Of a DNA stretch of 64,000 nt, positions 11,795 to 22,468 are shown piece after piece. The position numbers and the translations under genes were made by a program. The notes below the pieces were generated by a model. The model searched no databases, was not told the DNA's origin, and was given only the letters and a program-made list of their open reading frames with translations. The stretch is taken from contig BDSL01000043.1 in assembly GCA_003116995.1 (NCBI GenBank), positions 434,001-498,000 on the forward strand, given 5' to 3'. Source of the stretch: Yamagishiella unicocca. Taxonomy: Eukaryota > Chlorophyta > Chlorophyceae > Chlamydomonadales > Volvocaceae. Position 1 is the stretch's first letter, and every line of letters starts with the position of its first letter.

Positions 11795-13040
11795 ACGATT
11801 TCAAGGTGTTGTCCTGCGCAGGGAATAGGGCGACTTTATCGCCATCGCCAAAATACGACATCGCCATAAGTCGCATCGCCATCGCCAGAGGGCCCCAATG
11901 GCGACAATGGCGAGTACGACAGCCGTACTTCAAAATATCCGTTTCCACCTTTCAATGTGGGTCGGAAAAATCGGAAAAATAACTTGGCAGTGGGCCAACC
12001 GCCGTTCACCTGGCTCCAAGGATGCGTGTCCTGCTGCATTTCGCGTATGCGCGTCCTGTTTGCACCAGCGTCCTGCTTGCACCATCGGCCCAGCGTCGTT
12101 CGCAAGGGCCTCCGTGGCGCGGACAGGAGGGGGGGCTCTTGGCCCCCCCTATCATCCCTCGCGCAATTTTGTCCGATGGCGCAAGTACCTCTGACTGTCC
12201 GCTCGCTCCCAGACCCCACTGAAGCTGTTCGCCTTGCCCTTCACTCGTGCAAGTGCCTACGTTAGTCAGTGCAAGTGACATTGTCGGCGCATCACCCCGC
12301 CCCATCCATCCCCCACGCCCCGCACGCACGCAAGTGCCTCTGTCACCGCTCACCCCGCCCACACGTCGTTCACAAGGGCTACGCGGCACTTTTGCATATG
12401 ACACAACAGGGTCAGCCATATAGTGTCGTGTGCAGGGTTGAGAATAAGGGGTGGGGGTGAGGGGGGGGAAAGCCCCCCTCCCCCCCAACAAATAATGCTG
12501 GCCAGCGTGTACGGTCTCGTGGACGTGCCCGGCAGTTGCCCGCTGCAGCCATGCCCGCGCCCCGAGCTGCCACGCCGTGGCGTGGGAGAGGAGTCTACTG
12601 ACATCGACATTCGGCAGCTCATAGCAGGCATCCGCTAGCTGATCGAGACTCCGGGATATGATATCCCGGAGTCTCGATCACGGATATCTACTCTGCGGGC
12701 GTTTAATATTGACTACCTAATGCCTCTGTTAGCGATTTGGTTTCTGTAGGTATTTCAGTACGTTGCTTTGGAGAGTCATCATGTGGTCAGATGGTGCAAT
12801 CATAAGCCCGAACATCAATACACACGGCTTCAGATGCGTATAAAGAGTTTAAGATCTGCAAAATGACTCAATAACGTGTAATTTGAGAGACGTTGGGCGA
12901 AAGGAGAAGAAAACACGTTTTCCGTACATGCCGTACAGTCGCCCAAAGTCGCCAAAGTCGCCAAAGTCGCCAGGACCAAAGTCGCCGTCGCCATTTCAAG
13001 TTTTAAATCGCCCTATTCCCTGGTCCTGCGGCCTGGAATC
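11795..13040. mobile_element. Possible non-autonomous transposon with inverted ends
   Basis: The left end (11795-11960) and the right end read on the other strand (13040-12890) share a run of features in the same order: cagggaatagggcga, then several ggcgac/gtcgcc units, then a gtac/ccgtac block, then a Ccgttttc-like end. The ends are imperfect and the unit count differs. No transposase frame lies between them. No target-site duplication was identified by eye. Confidence 0.4.
12640..12680. repeat. Perfect 20 bp palindrome with 1-base loop
   Basis: Arm 12640-12659 (tgatcgagactccgggatat) is the exact reverse complement of 12661-12680, separated by a single g. No T-run follows on either strand and no gene lies close by. 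Confidence 0.95.
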
Positions 13041-15012
13041 GTTGTATGCGATGATAAGTAGTAGTAATGCATCAATTTGCCTGAAAGAGAGAAATCCATG
13101 CAGAAAACACACGGATGGTTTCCCTTTCGGACGTTCGCAAATGAGAGGAAGTTGACATCCATTTGAATGTCATATAGCATGATTCGCACCCTTAAACGAT
13201 TAGTAAGCTGTAACAATATGTCAAGCTGCTATGCCGTGTCTTTTCCTGTCGCACGAGCACGTATGCACTTTGAAGAGGAACACACTCCCTCATTGCGCGT
13301 ACTCACATCATCGCGATTATTGGGTGTGATCTGTAAATGGAAGTCTTGACTTGGTGTAATGAAGCTCCTCCCATGGAAGGCATGGATGTACGCTACCACT
13401 TCGGCTGCGGCCACTTGGTGTTTCTCAAAAAATTGCACTCGTAGTTGGTGACGTTTGCCATGACGTTGAGTATTGCCTCGCGGCCTCAATACGCCGCACA
13501 CACGTATGACCATCCACGTGTATCCATATTTTCGTCGACACGTGGCTCGATCCAGGCAGGATTCGTGGATTCCCCTTACTACGTACCATGTTTTACGACA
13601 GTTGGTGTCGTAAATGATTATGGCTATCACTGACCCAGCATCTCATTATTATTACGCCCGTTCACTTCTATTTAATACTAGGCGCGTGAAGTCCGGACTC
13701 ATTCTCATGTATGGTTCATATATAGTTTCCTATACAGGAGGGCATGCAGCAACGAACTGTTTGGGAGGGGCAGCGTACATACATCGAAGATCGTCCTCTC
13801 GTCCAGCCTCATCCACTCGGCTCCTCGTGCGTCGGCAGCAGTCCTTGCGTCAATTATTTAACTTTGCGCAGCAAAGTTTGCTTTGTTTCCGAAACTACAA
13901 CCCTTCCAAACCCTTTTGAGCGTGTCGAGTAGATAGGAGTAGATGTTGTCAAAAAGAAAATACATACAGGTAGGCACACCCTCGGTTCTTGACGAAGTAC
14001 CTCTTATACCAGCTAAGTTGGTGCCACCCTGGAGCCCAGCCACCAGGCTGGTGGTGTGCCTGGCTAGCACGCCCTGCAACAGTTGGCGCCTGTTGGCGTC
14101 GGCAATTATTATCCATCAGAAGTGTTGTGAAACCCACCGGTGGCGCTAACGGAGCCCTACGGAGCCTTACCCGCTGTGGTGCCAAGGTCCACTAAACGAG
14201 GCCGTTCGCTTGCAGGACAGATATCCATTCCAAACCCTAAAGAACAGGCTACCGCAATGATGCGTGACTAACTCCCATTTTGCATGACAAGGCGTTCAGC
14301 TAGGCACAGCGGATGGTGTTTCATGATCCGCTCTACACGCTCTACCTGCTCTACCCAGTGTCCCAAGTGCAATGCCCAACGCCCAACGATCAACGCCCAA
14401 ACAAGTGAACTAATACCAAACATGAGCTAGCGTGCCATGGGTGACCCCACGTGTCCTGCGTTTGCCTCTTTGCGTCTTTGTGCTTTTCGAGGCTTTCCTG
14501 TGCCCTTGGGGGCGTCTGGAGAATTCAGCCCCTGCTCCCATATGCATGGTGAAGCCACTGACATACATGGGCTCCACTTCCTATCCTGTGTTCGGCCGGG
14601 CGCGAAGACAACGTAACGTCTTAATTAATGATTAGCATGCGGAATTCCTTGCACTTTAGTGGATCACGGGCGACACAATACAATTAAGGGACTTTTGGTA
14701 ACCAACCGGTACAGCCAAGCTTGCTTTGCAGCACGTGTGAGAGGTTGTGCGTACGCCTGTGAGCAGGTACGAGCACACAGCTCAAGCCTCCGCGCCGTCA
14801 AGGTTGTGTCTCCTTCCCGCGCGATCCATTGTCACCAGTGATGAACAATTGACTGCGGAGAGGGTCCGCTCTGCCGAAACCATGCCGAAAGCATTGCACC
14901 AATGCATTCGCGAGTCGGAGACATACTTCAACCTGTTTTGGATACAGGGGTTATTAGTCCCAAAGCGGCATCGTTAACCGCAATAGGGGGCCCAAAGTAA
15001 ACAAATCACACA

Positions 15013-15063
15013 GGCCTGTGTTCTACGACTACCTAGGGTACCTAGGTAGTCGTAGAACAGGCC
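15013..15063. repeat. 23 bp palindrome with 3-base loop
   Basis: Right arm 15041-15063 pairs with 15013-15037 over ttctacgactacctagg and ggcctg, with a two-base bulge (tg) in the left arm and loop gta. Confidence 0.95.
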
Positions 15064-15534
15064 TTTCCAAACTTCCGCGAGACAGTTTCGTGCCGCAACA
15101 ACTTCATCCTGGATATCGGTTGTGTCATGCGCGCGCGCGGTTATTCTGCGGCAAGTCTGCGCCAACGCTCGGCAATGCCAACTGCAAGGATCCGGAGGGA
15201 TGCGGAGGGGCCACGTGTCTCCGTTCGGCGATGGTGAGCGAGGGCGCCTCGAGGGACAGGGGTGACGCGTGGTAGGCAAGTCCGACAAGGGTCTGACCCT
15301 GGCCGTTCGGGCTGCGTTATGCCGGCTGTACAGTTACTTGCGCCCTCTGCTGCGAAATTGATAGATAGCGACGAAAACCAGTCACATGGGCATTCCTGCA
15401 AAAGGCGGTTGTGAGGCCAGGTAACCCCTGGCTGGTAGGGTGTGCGCCTGTGCTCAGCGCGGTTGCTGTACCGAAAAAACAGAACTTTGGGTCCTTGTAA
15501 CAGCCTCAAGCTTTTGAATCAGCAGCATTCTTCT

Positions 15535-15618
15535 AGTAACAGTTACAGTGGGCCCCCGACCATATGGTAGAGCCATCGGGCGCATCGCCTGACGTCGAAA
15601 GAGACTGAAAGAGACACA
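15535..15618 (+). repeat. Dispersed repeat copy
   Basis: Starts gtaacagttacagtgggccc, then accatatggtagagccatcg, then ggcgcatcgcctgac and aaagagac. It is very close to the copy at 46063 and related to 23302 and 23434. Confidence 0.85.
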
Positions 15619-15954
15619 CCTTAAGTATGGGGTTCAGGGGTTCCGACATACCGTTTCCTGCGTATGGTGGAAGTATGTGAGGCATCCTCAACTTTCGGGG
15701 TGCCTGCTACAAGTTATTGAGGGGTTCAAACAGCTCATGCAGCTCGCCGGCAGTTGAGAAGCAAATTCGCTCTGTGTGGGCGCGCCCAGGCGTGCCCGGA
15801 CATGCGCCAGACAGCGTCATAAGCACATACGTTTCCTTGCAAAATGTATCAGACACAAAGCCGCCGTACGTTTCGCGCTAGATGAACCTGGCCCCTCAGC
15901 GAATATGCGTAGCTGTCAGGTAAGGTCAGCTCCACCGCAGAGGGCATGAAGTTG

Positions 15955-17145
15955 CGAGCAAGCAAGCAGCAGCGGAACAGGTGTCCTGGAGGCGGCTTTC
16001 AAGGAGGTGGCCGAGCTGCAGCGGGAGTGGGAGACAACCAGTCGGACGCTGGAGATTGCTGAGCGTTACCTCAAGAAGCTTCTCGCCGAGCTTCCCCAGC
16101 ACGGGAAAGTCTCGCTGAGCATGGAGGTTGCCGAGGAACACTTCCGCGCGATAGAGGTGCGGTGCAAGCAGGACTTTGACAAGTATCAGAGTGCTGCTTG
16201 CCGGTACCAGAAGCTTCTGAAGGAAGCTGATATGGGTGCGGGCGCGGACACGGGTGCGGGCGTGGGTGGCACTGGCCTGGCCGATGACGCAGTGGAAGGG
16301 GTAGGGGCGGAGACTGCAGTCCGGCATGCACAAATCGAGCACTTCTGGGGGATAATTCCTCCGTCCCCCCTCCTGAGTAGGGCATTTAAGTTAGGCTGTG
16401 TCGTAAAGGTGTGCACTCACGTACTGGTGGGACTATAAACAACAAAGGCACGTTTACATAATTTCTCCCTTCCATGTTTGACATCCCTTTGGAAGCAACC
16501 TCCGTGAGGTGGTTAGCAGGTTCGAATCCCTTCCCCTGCCAAACCCCTCGGGCATCAAGACAACCACGGGATTCGAACCCGCCAACCACCTCACGGAGGT
16601 TGCTTCCAGAGGGATGTCAAACATGGAAGGGAGAAATTATGTAAACGTGCCTTTGTTGTTTATAGTCCCACCAGTACGTGAGCGCACACCTTTACGACAC
16701 AGCCTAACTTAAATGCCCTACTCAGGAGGGGGGGACGGAGGAATTATCCCCCAGAAGTGCTCGATTTGTGCATGCCGGACTGCAGTCTCCGCCCCTACCC
16801 CTTCCACTGCGTCATCGGCCAGGCCAGTGCCGCCCACGCCCGCACCCGTGCCCGCGCCCGCACCCACATCAGCTTCCTTCAGAAGCTTCCGGTACCGGCA
16901 AGCAGCACTCTGATACTTGTCAAAGTCCTGCTTGCACCGCACCTCTATCGCGCGGAAGTGTTCCTCGGCAACCTCCATGCTCAGCGAGACTTTCCCGTGC
17001 TGGGGAAGCTCGGCGAGAAGCTTCTTGAGGTAACGCTCAGCAGTCTCCAGCGTCCGACTGGTTGTCTCCCACTCCCGCTGCCGCTCGGCCACCTCCTTGA
17101 AAGCCGCCTCCAGGACACCTGCTCCGCTGCCGCTTGCTTGCTCCC
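15955..17145. repeat. Long inverted repeat (foldback), about 575 bp arms
   Basis: The left arm (about 15955-16530) is nearly identical to the reverse complement of the right arm (16568 to about 17145), with a 37 bp spacer (16531-16567). Base x pairs with about 33098-x, with an offset of one beyond a small indel. The right arm is the last exon of the minus-strand hypothetical gene plus its 3' flank. The left arm is a truncated copy encoding the same coiled-coil segment on the plus strand with a few substitutions (for example AELQREWE against AERQREWE). Near the tip both arms contain ggttcgaatccc. Confidence 0.95.
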
Positions 17146-18425
17146 CGTCAACACGCCGTCGCTGCTGCTGCTGCTCCACGTCAGCAGCCATTGTATCCGA
17201 CAGCTGCAGGCCCGCAAGGTCCGAGCTGACCGAGGCAGACCGCTTCCGGCTTGTGGACCTGCTGGCGGCGGCCCTGGTGATGGAGCGCCCGCGGCGATCG
17301 ACCGCCTTCCTCAATGTCAGATGGGCTCGATCCACGGCTGCCGCCCGCTTTGGAGGCGCGGCCTCGCCGGCTAGCACCTGAAGGGATCGCCTGCGTTGAT
17401 CGCTGCAGTGACCGGGCCTCTACCTGGGTCAGCGCACCCGGGTTGAGCTCCAGCGCATCGAGCATGATGCCCTGGAGGAACACGATGAACGTCCGTGCGG
17501 TGCACCTGGAGCGGCAACCGCGGCTCTACAAGGGCGGGGGGATGGGAGGGGGGCAGCCGGATGTAAATGATCGAATCAAGCAATCAAATGCGGGACAATG
17601 AAGAGCGCCGGAACATTAATCGGGAAACAGTAATCCAAACGAATGGTAGTAACACCATCGAAATCAGCGACAAGAACACCAAGCCTTACTTACGTTGCCG
17701 CCCTTGTTGCTGCTACAATGAATGTGTACGCCAATGGCGCGTCCCTCGCCATGCTTCCTGATGACGACGTTGTTGCGCCCGAGTGGGACCCCACAGTCAG
17801 GATCGATGCACTGCACGCAAGCGGACGTATGTTAATCGTCCTAATCAACGCAAAAAGATAGTGAAATACTCTACAGTGCGACTCCCACAATATTCTACAC
17901 TGTGACTACTGCCACGTACCTCGACGAGCCGGAGCAAGCGCTTGGCATGCATGGTCGTGCAGCTGGCCCTGCGCGCCTTCCGCCACCTCCCGCCACACGG
18001 ACTCTAGCAGAAGCCGCGGTTCCGCAGCGAGCAGCTTGGCGATGTTGACCTACAAAAGAAAAGAAGGGGAATCCATGGGTCAGATGGCGGTGTAAACAAC
18101 AACAAAACCACCAACGGAACCTTAATTCCCACCTGTGACCTTCTGCGATGGCGATCGCCCGCAGTACACCGTCGGGGTCGGCGGCCTCCTCCCGCAGCGA
18201 ATAATAAAATCAGTCACCCCACGTACGTGCGGCTCGCTCCACCGTCGGGTTCGCAGCGTCCTTCTTCATCTTTTCCATCGCGACGCGCGGCCTGCACGGG
18301 AACAAATTCGACAAAAGAAATTAACAACGACAGTGAAACGTCAACAGCAGCATGTACACGTCAATAGAGCTGTACTTACTCAAGCCGCGGGAGGTGGAAC
18401 TTGACTGCGTCACCTTCACCACCAC
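16718..18425 (-). CDS. Hypothetical coiled-coil protein, frame-broken
   Basis: The family was not recognised. Exons with strong codon bias: 18425..18380 (KFHLPRL), 18291..18227 (MEKMKKDAANPTVERAA), a stretch near 18195-18130 (LREEAADPDGVLRAIAIAEG), 18049..17920 (VNIAKLLAAEPRLLLESVW, later TTMHAKRLLRLVE), 17810..17694 (CIDPDCGVPLGRNNVVIRKH, a Cys/His-containing segment), 17525..17424 (FIVFLQGIMLDALEL) and 17377..16718. The last three join in phase. The final exon has a basic Ser/Arg region, a QQQQ run, a charged coiled coil (REWETTSRTLETAERYLKKL) and a Gly/Ala tail, with its stop at 16718. Exon 18049..17920 changes frame internally, and its junction with the preceding stretch is out of phase. 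Either the gene is decaying or the assembly has indels. Its 3' end is duplicated in the foldback. Confidence 0.5.
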
Positions 18426-21400
18426 CTGCATGGAACAGATGCCGAAGCCGTAGCCGTCAGTATGTATGCCGCCGTGGCCAATGCGACATATCCAATAATG
18501 TCGACCCCACCATGTCCCATGGGTCACAGCATACAGACACGTCTGGATAACACACATTTCCCACGGGCACACGCACATTGACAGCATTGCGACTCGACCG
18601 TTTCGCGCCGTGTGTCTCGCCTGCATGCATGGCGCGCCACCGACGCGCCTGCGCCGCCACTGCCGCTCGCTGCCCGCGGCCGCGGCGGACGGTTTCCACT
18701 TCCGCCTACACATGCAGTGGACGCTACGTTTTAAAGTAAGATAACAATTCGGCCGTTCACTTCACACGCGGCATCGGCACCCATCTTACCGCCAAACAGT
18801 GGCTCCAGCCATATCAAACTGTCTGCGACGTGCTGAGTGCAAATGCCTACGGCGTATCTTGGTTCTATCGATGTCTTTTCCTACCAGGTCGATATATCGG
18901 AACAAATCAGAGGCGGCGGTCTCGGAGGGTTAGGAGAGATCATATACGGTTGGGCAAACGGAATCCACGAGACGAAGGCGTGACATCATTCGCATTTGGA
19001 CTTAGTGTAACCCTTACACAAATACGCCGATCCACGCCAGCTTCGCGCGATGGCATCCCAATGCAATGACGTGACGTTTTGGATTGCCAATACCACCGGG
19101 CGAGTGACAGGTGGCCCCCTGCCTCTCCGACAGCCTCGCACACCACGCTTTCTGGAATTCGTGACGCGACCGTCCTCTACTGAATCCCGCATCCGCATGT
19201 GTTGTTCATCCCGCTTGCTGCTAGCTGGGCAGCGACAGTGAAGGAGGGACAGTACGGCTTTACGGTTGCCGCTCGCATTTCAAGCCTGCGTCTGCGGAGG
19301 GGACCCATAAAGCGCCTAGGCTTTCCTAAGAGTGCCTAGCCATCAAGCACCTATTACCAGAGCACAGGATTGTGGGCCCTGCTAAATACGACCGCAACTG
19401 TCATGGCCACCCCCGCGCGGTGCCGGCCGCTCCTGCTTTGCCATCCCATCTTCATAAATGGCATGTTGGGAAGTTGTTGCCTTCCGTGTTTCTCCCGGGC
19501 TCTTCCTATCAGCCTGCGCGCCTCCTCGATTGCCCATCGGTTACGGCGCCGCTCGCGGCCGTCTGCGCGCCCTCAGTTGACCTCATCTAAACTACGTATA
19601 TCCTCTAGGCAACGAGGTAAAAATGCAAGAGGTAAAAATGGCGCGTTGCTTGCTGTGCGCGAGCGGCATGTTACCAAGCCGGTGAACTTGCAGGACGACG
19701 AACTGCGCACATAAGCCTACAGCCTAAACGACCATGTGGCCCACCTCAGATAAGCGAGATAAGCTGTGTTGCGGTGCTGTGTGTCTGAGTAAGGCTTGCC
19801 GTCCAAAATCCACGCTCCAGGGGGACCACCCCGCCTGGAATGCCAGTCCACCGGCGCGCTTGGAGCCTAGCAGTTTTCTGTACGATACCCAAAGGCGGTC
19901 TCGGAACATGTCAATATGATGATGAATTGCCATTGGGTGCAAAACGCCTGTCCACCGACACAGAGGGGGTATTAAGGACCACCCTGGTTTGTGTGAGGGG
20001 GTATTAAGGACCACCAGGTACATATACAGTGTCACTGACCACCAGGGACATATACAGTGTCACTGACAGTGTCACTGTGCGGCGGCGCTGCAGTCAGTAT
20101 CCTTGGTGTGCCTGGGCAGGACCTACCTGCCTGGACTGCTACACTCGACTGAGATTACCCGCAATCCAACACTGCGTGTGTTGCACCCATATAACGCATA
20201 ACGCATATCTAGTACTGCTATTTCACATGCGATGGGCTCTTCAACTGAAGGCTGTAGTGCCGGGCGCGCAAGACGACGCATATTCTGTCGTTTGGCGTTC
20301 TCAATATTTGATCGGTATGCTTGTCCGTCAGTCACCATACGGGGCGTCGGTTCGCATAGGGGCGGCGTCGGTAGGCACGATTTTATGGGCTGGAAAAAGG
20401 GCTCTGGAGCCCTCTGTTTAAGGGCTCCAGACCAAAAGGTCTTCTGTAATCTGCTAAAGTTTTAGACGTTTATATGATGCCCTTTGCGTTAAGCTGTTAG
20501 CTTCTTTTCGTTGGGAGCAGCGACGCTTGGCACGTCTGTGAGGCTTGTGGCAGGGTCGCAACTCCCTGCCCCTGAAGGATTTTCTTTTGGTCCTGGCCGG
20601 CTGGGGGTGGACATTGGGCTGCTGTTCCGTGAAGGGGTGTGCGCTTCGGTTTGGGGCGCCTGGCGGCCGTGGAGTCGGTTGGCTGTGGCTGTCACGGCGT
20701 GACAAACACGTATCTCTGCCTTTCGGGGCTTCTCTGTGGGCTTCCGGGCGTCCGCTGGGTTTAGCCCCCGGTCTCGTGTGTTGAGGCCACGGATATGGGC
20801 CCCTCTTCTTGTCCTGGGTTTGCCTGGGCTTGAAGACACCGTAGCATCCTATTATATCATTAGGAAGACGGTTGCCTTGAATTTCCTAAAGCTTACAGAA
20901 CGGAGGCCATGCCGGCAATGGTGATATGATATTACAGGCATCGCCAAAGGGAAATGCTGCTACTGTCTGCGCCTGTCGGAGCGAGGTCACCCTCGGGAGC
21001 GACCACGGAGCGGTATGTGCTGTTGTTGTTGTAACGATTACGTGCTATTGGTTCCGGGTTTCCGATGGTTTCAGGACGTGATTATCCATGAATAAACGAA
21101 CCTTCAGGATAAAAGTTTGGGGCCACCGCGAGCAATACCGGAATTACAGTCAAGGGAAAAGAACGGGACGAAGCAGGACGCGGAAGGACAAAAGACGGGA
21201 GGGAAGGCCGAAGCCACACGCCTTCTTGGGACAAGTACCAGGGGGCAGGCATACCGGTAATCCATCACGTGTTTTAGGCCGCGCTAGGTATCTCCCGATG
21301 TAAAGCGGGGGCGACGGGCCATCGCTTACTAGCTCTGACGGCAGCCCGTGCACATTCCACGCGACTTCTCCTGACATCAGAGCTTTGCCGCTCGGTACTG

Positions 21401-22468
21401 AACCAGCTTATGGAAAGACCGTGCGGGCCGGCAATGTATGTTCTTTTGTATCGCAAAGCATATATCACGGGCGCTGTCTAGCACGGGTCCACGGGCAATG
21501 CACAGCTTTCATGGGCAGGTATCCATCACCCACTATGGATCAGCTGGCTTAACATCGGCGAAATACCTCGCCTGGGCAATGCATAACCAGGCGGGCGAAG
21601 GCCTTCCGGCAGAGCGCAGAACGCGCAGCATATTACACTTGAGTGCCTAAGATAGTTGATGCCGTTATTTTAATCAGGTGCCCAAGTTGCAGATAAGCGA
21701 TTGGATTCAGTCCTATACAAGCGAGTGTGTCGCTAGCATTTTAATTCTGTTGTTAAGTTTTCCTCGCCATGTAAGATTCGCCGGGAAGCTAGGAAGAAGT
21801 CATGCGATTCCTTACGGACTGCGGCAGAAGTGTCGTATCGATCTTTCGCCACCGGTGCATAGTAGGTACGCGAGTAAGAGGAGTGTGCGATCACCGTATC
21901 GCCCAGTTGATACATGTCGGGGTGCGCTTCTCCACGTTGGCGCAACAATGCTAGGGGCTTGGTCTTCCTCGTCTTTCGTTACCGTTGAGAGCCGGTTGTT
22001 GGAAAACCGCCAGGTGGGTCAGCTACATACCGTGGCCTTTAAGCGATAAAGCGGATGCACGCGCGCACACTCTACACTCGTCGCTGATAGAGGGTCAGGG
22101 CTCTAGCTGAGGAGCCCCAGCATAAATCGACCACGAATGCGCAGCCCCCCATCCCCAGCCTCACCCACATTCTCGTCGCCTCTCATATGCCGCGATCTGT
22201 CAACCCAGGAGGATCCAGCAGCATGGCTGCCGCCAAAGCAACACCCCCTGGTCGATCGAAGCGGCTGCACCCTGCCCGACACGTCACCCCCGCCACCCCA
22301 ATCACTGCACGTCATGCTCATCCGTGCGCTGAACCAAAATGCAAAGTCTCAAGCGTTCGAGGAGGACGCTCCCGCTGCCGCCCAGGACCAGGACGCTCCC
22401 CCAAACAGCACCATACCACACACGCCACTCGAGGCCCCAGCCGGCGCCGTCGCCCGCCAGCCGGCAAT
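18426..22468. other. Spacer without supported genes
   Basis: It may include the 5' end of the hypothetical gene at its left side and the 3' UTR of the kinase gene at its right. Short direct repeats (gggggtattaaggaccacc; acatatacagtgtcactgac) occur twice each at 19966-20070. Nothing else is convincing. Confidence 0.45.

Larger units (their letters stand above)
10441..15954. other. Low-GC, gene-poor, repeat-rich region
   Basis: No gene could be supported. Part of 10441-11000 may be upstream exons of the gene ending at 9898. From about 11.3 kb the base composition is visibly more A/T-rich than the gene blocks. It contains inverted-end sequence (11795-11960 and 12890-13040), two short palindromes (12640-12680, 15013-15063) and one dispersed-repeat copy (15535-15618). 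Confidence 0.5.
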
